Shown here: positions 31,501-46,500 of the stretch, piece by piece | Layout: every line of letters begins with the position of its first letter | How positions within the stretch are numbered: the first letter of the stretch is position 1 | From: Saccharina japonica | Taxonomy: Eukaryota > Sar > Phaeophyceae > Laminariales > Laminariaceae | DNA: 64,000 bases | Assembly (NCBI GenBank): GCA_008828725.1 | Contig: MEHQ01000282.1 | Span: 176,713 to 240,712, forward strand | Direction of reading: 5' to 3' | The notes under the pieces: generated by a model | Told to the model about the DNA's origin: nothing | The model's database searches: none | Seen by the model: the letters and a program-made list of their open reading frames with translations, nothing else | Translations under genes and position numbers: made by a program

Positions 31501-34500
31501 GAATATAGTTGTTGATTATACTAATACTGTAAGTATTTAAGTTAGTTCGACGTTCACGAAGAAAGGCCACAGGCGATGCATCACCGCATCAAAGGATTCC
31601 GTCGAACAAAACTTAAGCGTATACGACTTTGTTTGTGTTTCACCACCACGCTCGGGGTTTCGTTGTAGTTGGAACAAGAGCATGGCTTTTACTCGCCAGT
31701 TACACGGGCCTTTATCAGAACACGGGCGGGACTACGCCAACGCAACACCCACCTCCAGAGTTTACAACACTCTGGGTCATCATCTCACACCCAGTCTCGA
31801 TTTGTCGGTATATCACCACTACGATGCATGCATGAGCTATTTCAGGGAGATCGACAACAACATGCTCAGCTCTGTACCAACCGGCCTCTTCGTCAATCTG
31901 CCAGTTCTGGAGGAATTGTGAGTGTGCGTCTGTTCTTTGCTTCTGCTCGCCTCTAGCACGATGTGAAGGTAGGGGTTCCTCGCATGCACCCAATTGCTCT
32001 CACCCAGTCGACTCCCTTGATTTATTGCAATGAGGTTGTTACTTACCCGTAGGCCACAAGGCCTCTTCACGCCGGGTTGCGTAAGGGCTTTCCTTATTCA
32101 ATATGTCTGCATGAGGTGTGTTGTGTGTCTGTGTGTCTGATTAAGCTTGTCAGTTTTAGCGCCATCACCGATTCCGAGAGCTGCATGAGATATATTTCCC
32201 TAAATCCTGGATCTGCGAAAGCGAGTGAGAAGGGGCTTGTAGTGTGTGCGAAGGGTTGCGTCGCGTGCCGTCTGGATCTGGTGGCGGCCACCGAACGGCT
32301 GTGGGTTTCGTGGTGTGGTTTGTGTGTGGCGGAATATCGCGTTTGTTTTCGTTAGGGTTTCGTCGAACGCGCCAGGTCTTGTGAACGTATGATGCTTCCT
32401 TGCCTCGTTTACCCGTTTACTATTGTGCCTCGAATATAGACTCGGTTGTTTTTATATATAGGCAATACCGTCTCTTCATGCCGTGGTGGGTACCCATTTG
32501 TAATGGTATTTGTTGCTGCCGGTTGGCCTGCCTGCCTGCTGTGTACTATTTGTCTGTGTCCTTCTTGCATTCTTGGTTAGCATCGTCGCTGATCGCGAGA
32601 GATGTACGTGGCCGTTTCCCACAAACAACCCGGGATTAACGGAAGCGGGCGACCTTGAATCTATTGGCCGAATTCGTTTTGTTGCCCCTAGTCTTCCGTT
32701 GGACGCGTTTGCTTTTCAGTTGCGTCTTTGATGGCTAAGTAGCTGCGTGTGGGGAAACGCGCTGGCGTATTTGTTCTCTCGTCATTTTCATTCGAAATCC
32801 AAACTCACTACGAGCTCGCAGGCGCACACCAGCTGCGAGGCCGCCTTGCGTCATGTACCGTTCAACTAGTATGTCTAGCCCACGAATTTGTGTTTCGAGC
32901 TTTGCTAATGCCTGGTATATTCTCCCGTGGTAGGGGTCGGCCGTCAGGTGTTTATACCTGGTGTTTTAGTTCCCGGAGTCGGCCTTTGAATGCGGTATTG
33001 AGCCGTTGAATAAGTTACAGAGCTGCCCACGCGAAGAGCTTTATAAAACACCTATGGCTACCCCTGGCAAAGCAACGCGTGTATACTCTTCGCTTCTTGT
33101 ATGCGTGGGATGGAGAGCTTTTACCTTTGAGGTGCGGCCGACTCGTCTGAGGACAACAATTCGTCGAGGGAGCTTGCTCAAGTGTCACGCTTCGGTCGAC
33201 TGCCAGATAGCCGACCCTGCCGTTGTTTTTATTTTCGCTGGAGATGGACTTTGCTATACTGATATGTTATTTTGATTGTCGCCGCTATGTTGGCTCTACT
33301 GCGACATTGGAACAGGGCGTTGGAAAGCAACGGCATCGTGACCATCGCGTCTGGCGCTTTCACGGGCTTGGAGTCTCTTGCGGGTTTGTAAGTAAATGAG
33401 CGACACGGATGTATGTATGTCGCCCCCTTTGTCAATGCTGCTACAGCACTTGGCCGCTAACAATTGATGCCTCCTGCTCATGAAGATAGTCGCAGTGTAT
33501 CTGTGTTTCGTCGATTTCCACGTTATCTTATGAGGCGTACCTCTCTTCATATTTCATGCACACGTATATCTAAATGTTGCAGAATATTGACATCGGTTGT
33601 CATTCACGCTGTCCAACACGACATACCACCCATTCAGATACATAATCAGTCTACTGGTGATACACATTGATTAATGTGAATTGTTCGGGGACCATGGTCG
33701 GCGCTCGAGTCATAGAGTATGTGCTGGATGGACTCCGGTGGAGGGCAATGATTGTCCTACCAAGTGTGTGCCATATTATTCCCATTACTGACAATGTAAA
33801 TGTCTACATCGCAAACAACGACAACCGTTATCCATACACGACAACGTCCGGACAAGGTGTCTAATCCGTCTCACAGACGGGGTTTCGTAAGAGGCAGGTC
33901 ATTCTCCATGCGACTCGCCGAGCTCCTCGGGGTTGTTCGTGTTTCCTGCAAGCAATGCCTTCGTGGTAGGTGACACCCCGACGTTCTCCGTCCCGGCATG
34001 GTAGGGATTCGAGGGCCCATGATCATACGAGTACGGCGATGAATCACATGAACACAACGTCCGGCTGTACTGAAGTGTTGGAAAATAGGTGCCGAAAGAG
34101 ATAGTTGCCGGCGAAGACCGAGTGCCATAACCCAACGAAGGTTTCCGCGATTTTCGATGAAGCTTTTGCCTAGAGGGACACCAATATCGACCGTTGCAGT
34201 GACGGCTAGGAAACAGTATGTTTGGTTTCAGTGGATGTCGTGGTCACCCTGGAGAGTATTTACACCGTATAATACATACAAAAAATGCTGTGAAACATGC
34301 ACGATATGTTTTGCATGCAGCAAACACCCAGGCATATAGTGTTTCTACCTGTCGTACTGCAAGTCTAGACGCGGAGCTCCTACTAAGAATGTATTGCATT
34401 GGGTATGTCGTTTAATGTTTGATTTTGACTCTCCCGTACTTACGTGGTCATTGGTCGTGGCCAGAACGTCGTGTCTACATTTTAATAACCCCGTTTCATG

Positions 34501-37500
34501 GCGTATCCACACTCCCCCAAAAATAGCCATACACAGCAGCACACCACTCCCAGTATATGCCTACAAAACGGAATCGAAACCAAACGGAAGACAACACGTA
34601 GCCTAAGGAAGACGAACAATGCACAAATGAAATACTTCGTATCAGGTATGAGGAGTGCCAACAGCGGGTCCGACCCTTCAGCATCGTAACAAAGAAAAAC
34701 CACACCAGCCACACCCTGTCAATCCTCGGTGCAATAAATCCTGTAACCCCGTTTGTGTGGAGCTAGGCACACAGACAATGACCGGTGTATAACCTGTTAA
34801 GAACAACCAATCTCGACGATTTGTTGACATCCAACCTTTTGGTATCTACATTCAGACCCGCCTCCCCTGACAAATAACTGACAAATCGGCATTACGGTCC
34901 GCCCGCTACGGGGGTAACCTGTTGCTATCTCCCTCCGTAGTAGCATAAGATCTTGAGCAACCACAACTGTGGTTGTCGGGGGGTCATATCCCCACGGAGG
35001 TTGCCGGGGACTACACCACAAAATTTCGTTTTCGCTTTCGTCTCCTGGGTCTCCTGTGAGATCCTCCGAAAGCAATGCAAATATCGCTCCCACGCGAAGG
35101 GAAATAATGATGTACGCCAGCGGGGTTAGCCGGTGGCCTGTCCTTGGTCTGGCATACTCGCATGTCGCGGGTATATCACGCGATATACTATTTCCGTCTT
35201 GTTGTAAGGGGGAATGTACCTAGACATACGCTCTGTGGAGACGTTTCTCAGAGATCCCCAAACTAATCAACGGCCGCCCCTGCCCTGTGTCGGGGTATCG
35301 ATAGAGTCGTTTCGCTTTTGAAAACCACTGCCCCTGCCGCACACCGCATCTATGTGTTTTTGCAATGTCTTTGCGTCATTTCCGACCACCAGTATAATGA
35401 TTTCAGAAACTCCTGCGGCTGTAGACACGAGCTTGGCATGTGGACGCTGCAGATCATAGCATTTCTGCTACCAACGTGGGTACCAGAGTAGCCCGAAACG
35501 AAGGTAGCCACGGACGCGTGCTACGGTAGAGGTAGCACGTTTCGGATGAATCGTTTTCTGAACGATCGGGCTCCTTAACCCAAATTCGTCGGACGTTTTT
35601 TGTCGTGACGAATCGTATTATAGAGTATACTTCGGTCATGAGATTCCCCATCCGGCAGCACTTTTATTTTCCTCCAAAATCATTTTTTCGGTGAGGTATG
35701 ACGCTCCTTAAGTGAGGAGCTCAGAAAAAACACGGTGCACCTCTATCGTAGCATGCGTCCACGGTGCATGGCTTACTGTCGTAATACCACGTTTGTTTTC
35801 GTCATTGACTAGGTATCTCGCCGACAACCGGCTGGAGACCCTTCCAGCTGGCGTATTCGCTGGGATGACGACTCTATATGAACTGTGAGTAGGTAAATTA
35901 CATTTTGATGTTGGTTTGTAGCATCTCATTTCGGTTCCAGTTGGATATGCGCCGGGGAGCAGTGAACTAAGACTCCAGTTTACGTAGTGTGGCTGCACCA
36001 CGCGAGCGTCTCTGAAGTTGCCCAGGCTCAACAGCGATGGATATGTTTGAAATGTGATGTTGCTGGTGGCCATACCCACGTTTCAAGTGAAGCACTTCCC
36101 TTGGGGTCATCGCTACTTTTTCGCATATGCGATGGTGCTAACGGTCTACTGCGAATTCCGAAATAAGAGGGTCTGACACGTCCTTGTCAAAGTCATTCGT
36201 GGGGTGTGCTGCACCAAATCATTATTCAGGCCCGTCACTGATGTTCACCGATGTTCAATTCGCGCAGTTTCAACCCGGAAAACTGATGTTCACCCTTGGA
36301 GACGCGTATATCAATGTCATGGCACGATGTACATGCCCTCGTATACTCACCAATCTGACGTGCAGATGCACCTGAGCATATCAACTCCTCCCGAAAGGAG
36401 ATGGTAGGAAAAGCGTGACGACCCTGTTGTAATAGTCGTGATACGCAACACTCTTTCATACGGGAGCTAATTGATCATTGCGTTTCCTCTCGGTTTGGAT
36501 ATACCATCTTTTTTTTTTTTGCGTCGTTGAATCAGGGCTCTCTTCGGAAACAGCATCAGGATCCTGGAGGCTGGGATTTTCGATGATTTGTTCTCTCTTG
36601 AGGTTCTGTGAGTGAGCGAGTGATAATGACACTCATGTCCACACGGGGGAATAGGCACGGAAGCCGGGGGTTTCACGGGTTGCTGGTGTTTCCCACAATA
36701 CGCAACCCCTCACTATCCTTGATTGTTGGATATGAAGTTACGTCGTAATCATAGGTTATCTTCACGCCCATAATATCACACGTAAGATATCGGTGCGTAT
36801 CATAAACAGGGGAGATTCGCAACCTGTCCCCACCCCCCTGCTACTGCCAAACGTTGGATAATGAGTCATCCAAATCAATAGGTGCTCCAACGAGTTTCCG
36901 TGTTGTCATTTTTTCGAACGTACCCCGTTCCACGTTGTGTTTCTCACGGAGACTCAAGTGAAGGTGCAAACGGGGAAACATACTTTGGTTGTCGAGAGCG
37001 AAAGCTAGGCAACGTGAATGTGCTTCGATCGATGTCGGAAATACACTGCATCAGCGGCAAACCAGCGTGGTACACAAATAACCCCGCACAATGTGTGATA
37101 AGATACACCACAATGAACTGTCCACTACCCGATTGCAAAGTGTAAGCTGTCAACTGCGCATGGTTCTACAAACTGTTGTCACTACTGTTGGGATCAGGAA
37201 CGTCCTCTGTGCCCCAATCGCGGATCGACCATATTGTGGCCTTATAGCAGTACGTCCGATTGAACTACCAGTTTACGAATTATGTGAGGTGTCGTATACG
37301 GGACCACAAGGAGTTCGAAATGCCAATGACAAACACATAACCCAGGGCAAAGGCGCGCGGTCCTGCTCTCTGTACTCGGCCTGATCTCCAACGAAACACA
37401 CGAAAACGAAAAAACAGAAACGACCCGTGCGGCGATAGGGGGTAGGCAGCACCTCCAAACTTCAAAATAGACTTATGTTTTAATGACGGAGCTGCTAAAC

Positions 37501-40500
37501 ACCACCATCTGCAGAATGGGAGTTTACATACATACCTAGGCCATAGGTGTTGCCCCCCCCCCCCTAAAATATCTTTTTGTGTGAATACGTGCTACGATAG
37601 ACGTAGCACGTTTCGGCTGAAACATTTCTGAACAATCAGGGCCTCCTTAACCCAAACTCGACGGACGTCCTTCCTTGGGTTCCCATATTTTTCATTGCAT
37701 GCTTAGATAATGAGATTGTTACTCGGGCAGCACGTTTATCTTCCTTTCATTTTTGTTTTTGACAAGATGGTGTAGAGCTCCCCAAGTGACCCCCGTCAGA
37801 AAGTACGTTGTGCACCTGCATGCAGGCTATCGTAGCACGCGTGGGTGAGGCATAGGGCTCTTCACGTGACCACTCCCAGAACAAACACGGTCCCAACTCT
37901 GCCGCAGCATGCGTCTATAGCGCTCTATACGTGCTTTTGTTTGATCGCGACAACACCGTGAAAACATGAGAGGACTTCCCTGGAGAAGCGAAGAACGGGT
38001 CGATATGCCTTCCACGAAAGAATCGCAAGTAAGCCGCCGAGAAGACAAAGCCCGGTTAAGCTGGACTCTGCGTCAACAAAACAACCGAAAGCGTGTGTGT
38101 AGACAACGAATTTTCGGCTGCAATGTTTGGGTTTCAAAATCCTTTCGTAAGAGATGCCCGTGTGTAAACATGTTCACCGCATATATGCGGAATGTTCGGC
38201 TCGATGTTTGCACACGAGCGGGATCGTGAAGGTAGGCTTTTGGTGTGGTGAGTAACGGCAAATGTACCACCTCGCATCACTTCTGCTTATACTACTTTAA
38301 TAGTTCAAGAACAAACCTGCATCGACTAAGGTGCCGGGTATCGCTTGAACCGCGTGGTACTGAGACTACATGTACCACAGCTACTACTGGTATTGCTGGT
38401 GCTGTCACTAGGACGGGTACTACCGAAAGGGGAAATCGTCGTTCAAGAAATAAGTAGGGTCAAACATATTACGTTTTCCTCTGTGTCGAGAAACGTCCAT
38501 GCGAAATTTGTCTGGAGGCGGGGGGTCGATAATGTTTTTGTTGTGATTGCCTTTGTTGTCTATCCATCTCTAGTTGCACGCGTAAACGCACGACACACGG
38601 TTATCGCTAGAATGGATATTCCTTTTGATATCACATTAGGTGCTTATTGTAGGTTCGTCGACAGGCACTTTATGTTGTCGGGTTTTTGTTGTTGTCTCCC
38701 TGTACGTCAGATTGTGACTACAGTATATAGCATTATTTCCGATGACGTGTCAACTCACACGTCCCTTCCGCCATTCAAGCAAGCCGCAGCATCAGAAATA
38801 TGGCCGATCCGTCATTGGCGCGGAGAGAGCCTTACTCAACCCTAGTCGCTACTGAGTACCAACATAGCCGTCGGGATCGCTCGGTAACTCACCAATGTAA
38901 CTGCAAAGACTTACCTCGGGAGTCGACGGATAAATAACGTACATACCTCCGGACATGCCATCACCTCCACCATAAACGTCATCGGTCATATAAATCCTCA
39001 GTCCACGATAGACTACTTCCGGCGTGCTCTCAAGCACACATAATACGTTGAGTAGACCCCGACATGGTATATGTGGAGGCTTGCCTCATATATCGCCACG
39101 ATAACTTATGCCCGACCCCTACCAGCTCCTCGATGCCGTTTTGTCTTACCCCGCGTCTGAGGGCTTATCTTGCATCGGTCCATATGTACACGTGACCCGC
39201 ATATTGGCACCGAAAAATATGGGATTGGCGCCTAACGTAAAATGGAAAGTGCTAATGACATGAAAACCACGCGGGCAATACGGTGCAACCAATCCATGTG
39301 ATCGAGCATTTAGGAGCCTTCAAACTAATACTACATCGCCGTGCCATCACGTTCGTTGCCGACTTCGAATAGGTATCTTAACCAAAATGAGTTAGCGAAC
39401 CTTCCGCCAAACCTGTTTGCTTCCATGGACCACCTGTTCGAGCTGTGAGTACACCAACCATGCACGTGTACGTTCATACCTTGCTGCCTCAGATGAAATC
39501 TGCCGTTTGGAATATAATATGGAAATAAATCATTTTGTCGACAACATCTGGATAATTTGGCGGTCGCTGGGGTAACTCTGAACTGGCGATGAGTTTGTTT
39601 CGCAGTTTAAAACGAGCGGTGAAAATCGTCGCTAGATCGCACCCGAAACTCGAAAGGCGAACCTATTGTTGCCTGGTGTCTCGAGAGGTTCTGTGGTTCT
39701 TTGAATGCCGCTGGTGTACGGACATTAACCTAACAACCTAGGATATCGAGTAAAGATCGATCAACATAGCATGTCCTTGAACCTTTGGGTTGCAGTGTCA
39801 CTATAGTAGCGGTGACCGTCGATAGGCATGATATTTTGTATTCGCTTACAAACGTGTCAGCTAGCCACCCCTCGTCGTACATGCGCTTTCTAACCCGTCA
39901 ACTTCTCCCTCTTCGTAGTGTGTGGCGAGCAACAGAAAAGTGGTAAGGGTGTACGCCCTCGAATGGAAGTACCAACATACACATACGCCTGAGCACATCA
40001 TCATCTCTGCCAGCAACACTCGGCAACAGCAGAGCACACGTGCCCTGTTCGGACGATATGTGCGACTCTGTCATGCGGAAGCGAGTTCCTCGTAATTGTT
40101 CGTTACCATGAGAGTTTCCACCCGCTATATCGACTTTGAAACAGGTTCCTGTCCAACAACAACATCGCTACAATCGAGGCGGACACTTTCGTGGGCTTGG
40201 CGGGCCTTGACTATCTGTGAGAGAACAACCGAGGATACGCTCCCCTCGACCAAACAAAGTAGGGGCTCAGAGCACGGTATCGTACGGTTTCGGTGGTAGT
40301 GCGACACCTGACTGCAGCGACCGACAGCTGGTCTACATGATGTTAGTCACATCGTTTCATTGTACCAACGGTATTTTGAAGGATAGAGTGCTGCGATGGA
40401 ATAAAACCTGGGCCCCTGTTCCAAGGAGAATCGTCGCCAGGGGGGGGACGTTGGGTGGCGATTTCGAGTCGAGCTGGTCAACTGTAAGCTGTTTTGATCA

Positions 40501-43500
40501 ATGGTTCATTCCCGTTTTCTGGAATAGGGGAAACGCCACATGTATCACCGTGAATACCGCAGCGCGCGAGCAAACGATTGTTTTTACAGGTTATCGACAA
40601 CTAATTTTTTCTCGAGGGTTGACTGAGTGTACATAGACGCAAAAAACAAATGGTGTAGACCCCTTCCTACGAAGTATGCCTGTGTCGCTTGTCCGTCTGA
40701 CCACCAACCACATTACTGTGTCTCAGGACCAACACGATAATTTTTTTCCTCTAGCATAAAGCGAAGGATCGAAACAAATGCAGCAACGCCCGTAGAGACG
40801 TCTGCAGGCATCGGAATGTGCTGCATACCGTCTTATCACCTACGATATAGCACGCTGGACAAGGTGCCCCTCTCGGCCTCATTTCGAAGCGAATCTACTA
40901 GCGACTGGTTTGTACAGGGCGTGTCTGACGACCACTCTGGACTTTGGGTCACAATAAATGAAGACACCGATTGAAAGAATTTTCCTTCGAAGACAACCCA
41001 AATGAACTTCGTAATGAAATGTATCCATGTGTATACATAGCCCGAACATATAGTGTCATAAATGAAACCGCAGGATGCTTACTTCGCACTAGAAATTGTA
41101 GCAGCAAATAGCAACGTGCCTTTTATCCCAAGAGCTTTCTCCACTATCGTAGAACCCAAGAGATCTGCCACGAATGTCTCGTGACGATCGCAACCACGGA
41201 CTTACGGATCCAACGATATTTAAGGAAAGCAACCATGACGAAGACGACAGGGACAGCCGGAAACCATCACAAGTGCAATACTAAAATGACAGACCTATGA
41301 AACAACTGATCAAAAACTCTACTCGTGTGGGAAGTATTCTCACCATATATCGTTCATCGACAATTTGTTTTGGTCAGTGCACAACCACTTTGTTTAGTTC
41401 GAAACTCAGGCTAAACGAAACAGCCAAATGTAGACGAGACGTATCCAAATCGACGTTGAGCCCTCCAGAGCAATGCGTTTTGACGTCGTCCGATCCCCGC
41501 ATAGTTTACATTGCAACCTCGTTTCGATAGACCAGATATCAAAAGTGACGCACCGCCACACCGGTTGAGGCCTCTTCAGCAGAAAAAACGGAGACAGGGT
41601 TGCTTTCGTTTCTGACAGACGAGGTCGTAGCGGAGAAGCGCTGTAGGGTGGATATGCAGTAGCCTGGTGTACTTACTCTTCTTTGGACCCAATGTTCACT
41701 TGTACAGTATGGCGTTGAGTACGTCGGCCTTTATCATCTGCAAGCTCAACGTCAACCGCACGCCCGAGTTTCCATAGATCTCCAGATTGTTTTCGCCCGA
41801 CGCACGCGCCATATGGTCTGGAATCGACACGTTGCCTGGCCATGGCCTTTCTGTTTTTTGCGGGTAGTCTTGCTCAAGTGCAGCAACTCGATTGTATGTT
41901 TGTAAACCCGACCGGCTGCAGCGACGTCAACGACACCCTCTCTCCATCGTTAGCTTCCAGGCCAGATGACAAGGGAAAGTATGCACAAGCATCCACGATG
42001 AGCTTCGCGATTCAATCCCGGCACAGGCATACCTCATTCTCTGCATTGTATGGCTCGCCTCGTCTGCCCCATTTCCGTCAGCTTTTCCAGCCCTGTGCCT
42101 GTCAAATCTTCCTTTACCCCCCTTCTCGCTTCGTGTCTGTAGTTGTATTATGCTGTTTACCATGGCTGCATCAACGATGAAGCGAAAAACGTATTGAACA
42201 GCAATGCCACGAGTACACGCCCGCACCGACGCCCCTGCTTCCATTCGAAACACATCCGAGCTCTCACCAACATTGTCCGAACGTATGCCCGTAAATATAT
42301 ATATAACTATATATATTTGGTTGTGGAATTAGCAAGTAACGGCCAACATGAAATCGCCTCCCTTTACAAGACATGGACTTTAAAGAAGTTGACGCCTGTT
42401 TGTTGTGGTCTTAATTATGTGTTGTACCTCGACCTAGTCACGTCTACTGGTCTTGAAGAGCAAATACAATGATATTATAACTTGAACATCCTTGGAACAC
42501 TGCAAACAGTATAGCAAGTATTTGACACGGTGTACAGTGGTACCAGTGCAAGTATGCAACTCCGGGCCGTACCCTAGCGACTCCTGCTGTAGACTGAATC
42601 TGTGACAAATCACCTTGGTCGTTCGCTTGCTCCTGGATCCATTTGCGTGCTTCGCTCGGTTCCCTGTCTACCACAGTGAGCAACCACGAACACCCCATAC
42701 GTCGCCGGGATTTGCCGTACATGCCGTCGTGAACCGATGAAGCCACTGATTTCAACCATTTGTTTATTTCAGCTGAGAATACGGCAGCATCTTACATGTT
42801 GATGTGGCCATTTTGTTTTCACGTCCCCACTCGCCCTGTGTCGAGATACCATTGCACCTGTCCTCGATGTTGAGGTTGAGGTTCGTGCCCGATTCATGCC
42901 GAAACTACCAATATGTGGCCGCTGTACTTTCTTTTTCACTCCTGACCTCTAACAACTACAATTTCGAGACGATTTTTCGCACTATTCATATTCGGGTCCA
43001 AGCGCGCTGCTGGTGTGTATGTTTCGGCCATTACGGTGGGAACCTCACAACGTTAAACACGAGCTTCCCCTTATACAGCGTTATTCGTCGCACCGTCTCC
43101 GTTTCCGTTCCAATTGATTAGCGAACTACTGAATAACCAGCTGGACACGCTTCCGGCGAACGCTTTCGCTGATTTGGCGTCTATGACAGAACTGTAAGTG
43201 CTCGGAAGAGAAAGTATGGTAAGTTGTCACCTTCACGTCTCGGTTTGGAGTCATTTGTGTTCAGTGCATGCTAGAAGTTTATACGTACGTCGAGTGGTGT
43301 GGCTGTACCTACCCCCTGGTTGTCTCTTGAGGGGCTCAGGCTGAACAGCATGTGCATTGTTCGGAATGGAACGCGGTGAAAACGGGCATATATCATACCG
43401 AGAATCCGAGTAGCGAATGCCCCTCTGGTCACACTCGGCTTTGATTTTTGATATAGCACTGGTGTATCTCAATTTTCCCTCGGCGTTAATGGTTTTCAGT

Positions 43501-46500
43501 ATTCTTCGGTAGGGTCAACCGCAGATATGCGTGGTGGTTTTTCACTCTGAGATACCGTTGCTCGTCATGAAACAAACTGCTTCCAACTAACACTCAGCGT
43601 ACTCTAGCATGCACTCAAGGCGCGGTGTATGGTTTCGTATGCTACGTAATGTTTGGATACGTATCGGCGTATTGAGATCTGACAACACATACCCGTGGCA
43701 ACATGGTGTCGGTCATGTGCCACAGCTGTGCCTGTCCCACTTGGCCGTGAGACAGCGGAATTGTTGTTCCCGACGTTTAGTCGGCCGTATGCGATTTTCT
43801 CATTTCCCGAACAGGTTACTGTCCGACAACAACATCGGGACCATCGAGGCCGACGCTTTCACGGGGTTGGTGTCTCTTTGTCATCTGTGAGTAAGCGCCT
43901 GACGATGACATTTAGCTAGAACTAGGGCAACCGACACGGAAATCACGACTGCCCTCGTTGCAAGTCCTGGCAGAACACTTTATCTCAGGTTATAAATGCC
44001 TCGACAGCGTTAGGCTGGCCACGGCACGCCTTGACGCCAATTAATGCTGAGCCCTCTCTCGATGCTCACCGGAATCTGGGGAGAGAATTTCATATCTTCC
44101 CCTCGAATATAAACAGGTAGGAAAGAAACTGCCGATGTGTTCCTAGGTCAAATCGACTGCGGCGGTGAAAAAACAAAATCCCATGGTCTCTAAGGGAGTT
44201 GCACCCGTGTGGGGCGGTTGTCGAGGTTTCGATTCTAATGTAAGCGACTAAAACTTTTTGCAACCAAGGCATCTATCACTCTGCAATAGCGGAGGGAGGA
44301 TACATTGCCCTCGGAACTCTGGAAAAGATGCGCCAGATATCCCTCGTGGTTTTCGCGAAATATCTGTTCACTACTGTGTTGCTTCGTTGGGATAAGATGG
44401 CGAGCGGTAGGGTAAAAGATGCTACGAACGGTTTCCTAACAATATTTTTTTTTATCAACCAACAACAAGAGGGATGATGTCGACGAACCAAGCGATAACA
44501 AAAACATGCGGAAGGGGAATGGGCGGAACGAGGCCACGAAGAAGGGGTCGTGAGGTATCCTGTCTGATCGTTCAGAAGACGAACAATAACAGGCAGAAGC
44601 GAAGTCGAATCAGCAGCAGCAACGGAAGCAGGCGGAGAGGACGCGGCAAATGAAAAATGGGAACCGCAAGAACGAATATATGTGTGCAAGCCACTATTAG
44701 CAAACCCCAACAGCAGGCCCTATACATCGACCATGCATGGATTATCGGTTGCCGCCGGCCCCAGACCACTTCTATTGAAGCAAAACTTTACGGCACCGTC
44801 ACGGCCATGTATTGTTTGTTGTTCTAAATTCGTCGTGTCGTCGTTGTTGGTTATTTGTCAAGCGATGTGCGTGGAAGCGCGGAACCTTTGCAGCTGGTCT
44901 GGTATGACTAGGCCACGACTCGCGGTTGCAGTGAGAGAAGGCTGCGGCAAAGGTTTGGTACGGAACCCGAAATAAAGCGGGAATAGGGTGTTAGGCATCT
45001 GACGTTGCCTCAACCACTCTCCATCTTCTACTCCTAGAGTTACCCATCTTTCTCTGTATTAATAGTAACAATTAAGCGCAATATGGCCACACACTGTCAC
45101 GTAGACAATTAATAATTCAGGCCAAATTGCGTTGGTTACCACGCGCAGGAGATATCCGTCTACTTCTAACGGAAGTATGGTCCTCCGGGCGAACCCTCTT
45201 CGCTTCCCGCACCGTGCCAGCTACTAGGCACCTTAACCGTTCTTTTCCTTCTGCGTACCTTTGTGGGCTCTTATATTTTTGGCGTATACTTCCAAGACTC
45301 AGGGAAAATGGAATGCAAGCCAGCGGACATACCAGATAAATGTGTCTTTGTTTCAAAGCATAGCGTATTGCGGCAAACGTCCCGGAGCATTGGATCTCAT
45401 CTTGCCAACTAGAAACCTACGCCGACATGTTCTGCATAAAACACTTTGGGTCGGGCTGTTTTTAGCGCGCACAACTCTCCCCGCCCTGCACCGGGTTGTT
45501 GCGTTAAAACCCCCCCTTGGTTCTTGTATACATAAATGGAGGTTGGTTTGGAGGCGTTTGGCGACGACGCTGCAAAACACGCCTCTCACTGCGTGGGCTA
45601 GACAACCGCAGTGCCGTTTTTTCGTTTTGGCGGTTACTAAGGCTGGCGGTCGAGATATATCATTGTGCGGGATGGGGACCGTTTGCTCTGCACAAGAGTA
45701 ATGATCGTATCGCATAGTGTGTATAGGGTAAGGCACTCACGAGGCATTTACGTGGTGCCCCCATAGCTGTCCAAGGAAGTGGCCACACCAAAACTATAAT
45801 TAACCTAGTGAAGCTGTTATCCATATGCAAGTCCGCCTTCCAAGCGGTTCGGAGAAGGATGCAGCTCGCCCTTCATGCGACTCGCCTAACCCCCCATGGC
45901 ACTTTGCGCTTGGTGCTAGCAATGTCTGCCTGCTCCGTGAAAACCCAACATGCTCCGTGCCGGCATTGTACGAATGCCAGGGTCTTTCGTCGTACGACTA
46001 CGCCCATGAATGAAAATAAAGTACACCCCTCTCTTTTTGGCGAACGCGCTGTTGAGGACCGGCCCTGCCTCATACAACACGTGCCCGTAACCGTGCTCGC
46101 GGCGCCCATACATACGCAGAGTTTTCGAATGCAGTCACACGAAATACCGAAACTCCTGCTGGCACGGGAACGACAGTGATAACCGATGAGTTTGCAGAAA
46201 AACCAAGTGACTTTGCTTGGGCCATCGCCGAGGGCACTCCGGAACGTAGAAACGTTAATTGTTTTGTAAATGCTACTCCCCTCACAGTGAACACCGTTGC
46301 ACCACCGCGTGATTCGTCGTGTTTGAGCAGGTTTCTCGATGGCAACCTTCTAGAGACTATTCCAGCTAACTCATTCAATGGTATGGGCGATCTGTACCAA
46401 CTGTGAGTTTAGTGTTACGCCGATGTATATATATACATATGTATATATATGTGTATATATACGAAGTATACGTTTTAGTAAGTTGGTACCATCGCGCCTC

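Noticed and set aside
31482..31540. Possible extra LRR exon after a long C tract and GCAG
   Set aside because: Starts like an LRR unit but hits a stop after ten codons and lacks the LxxN and F positions.
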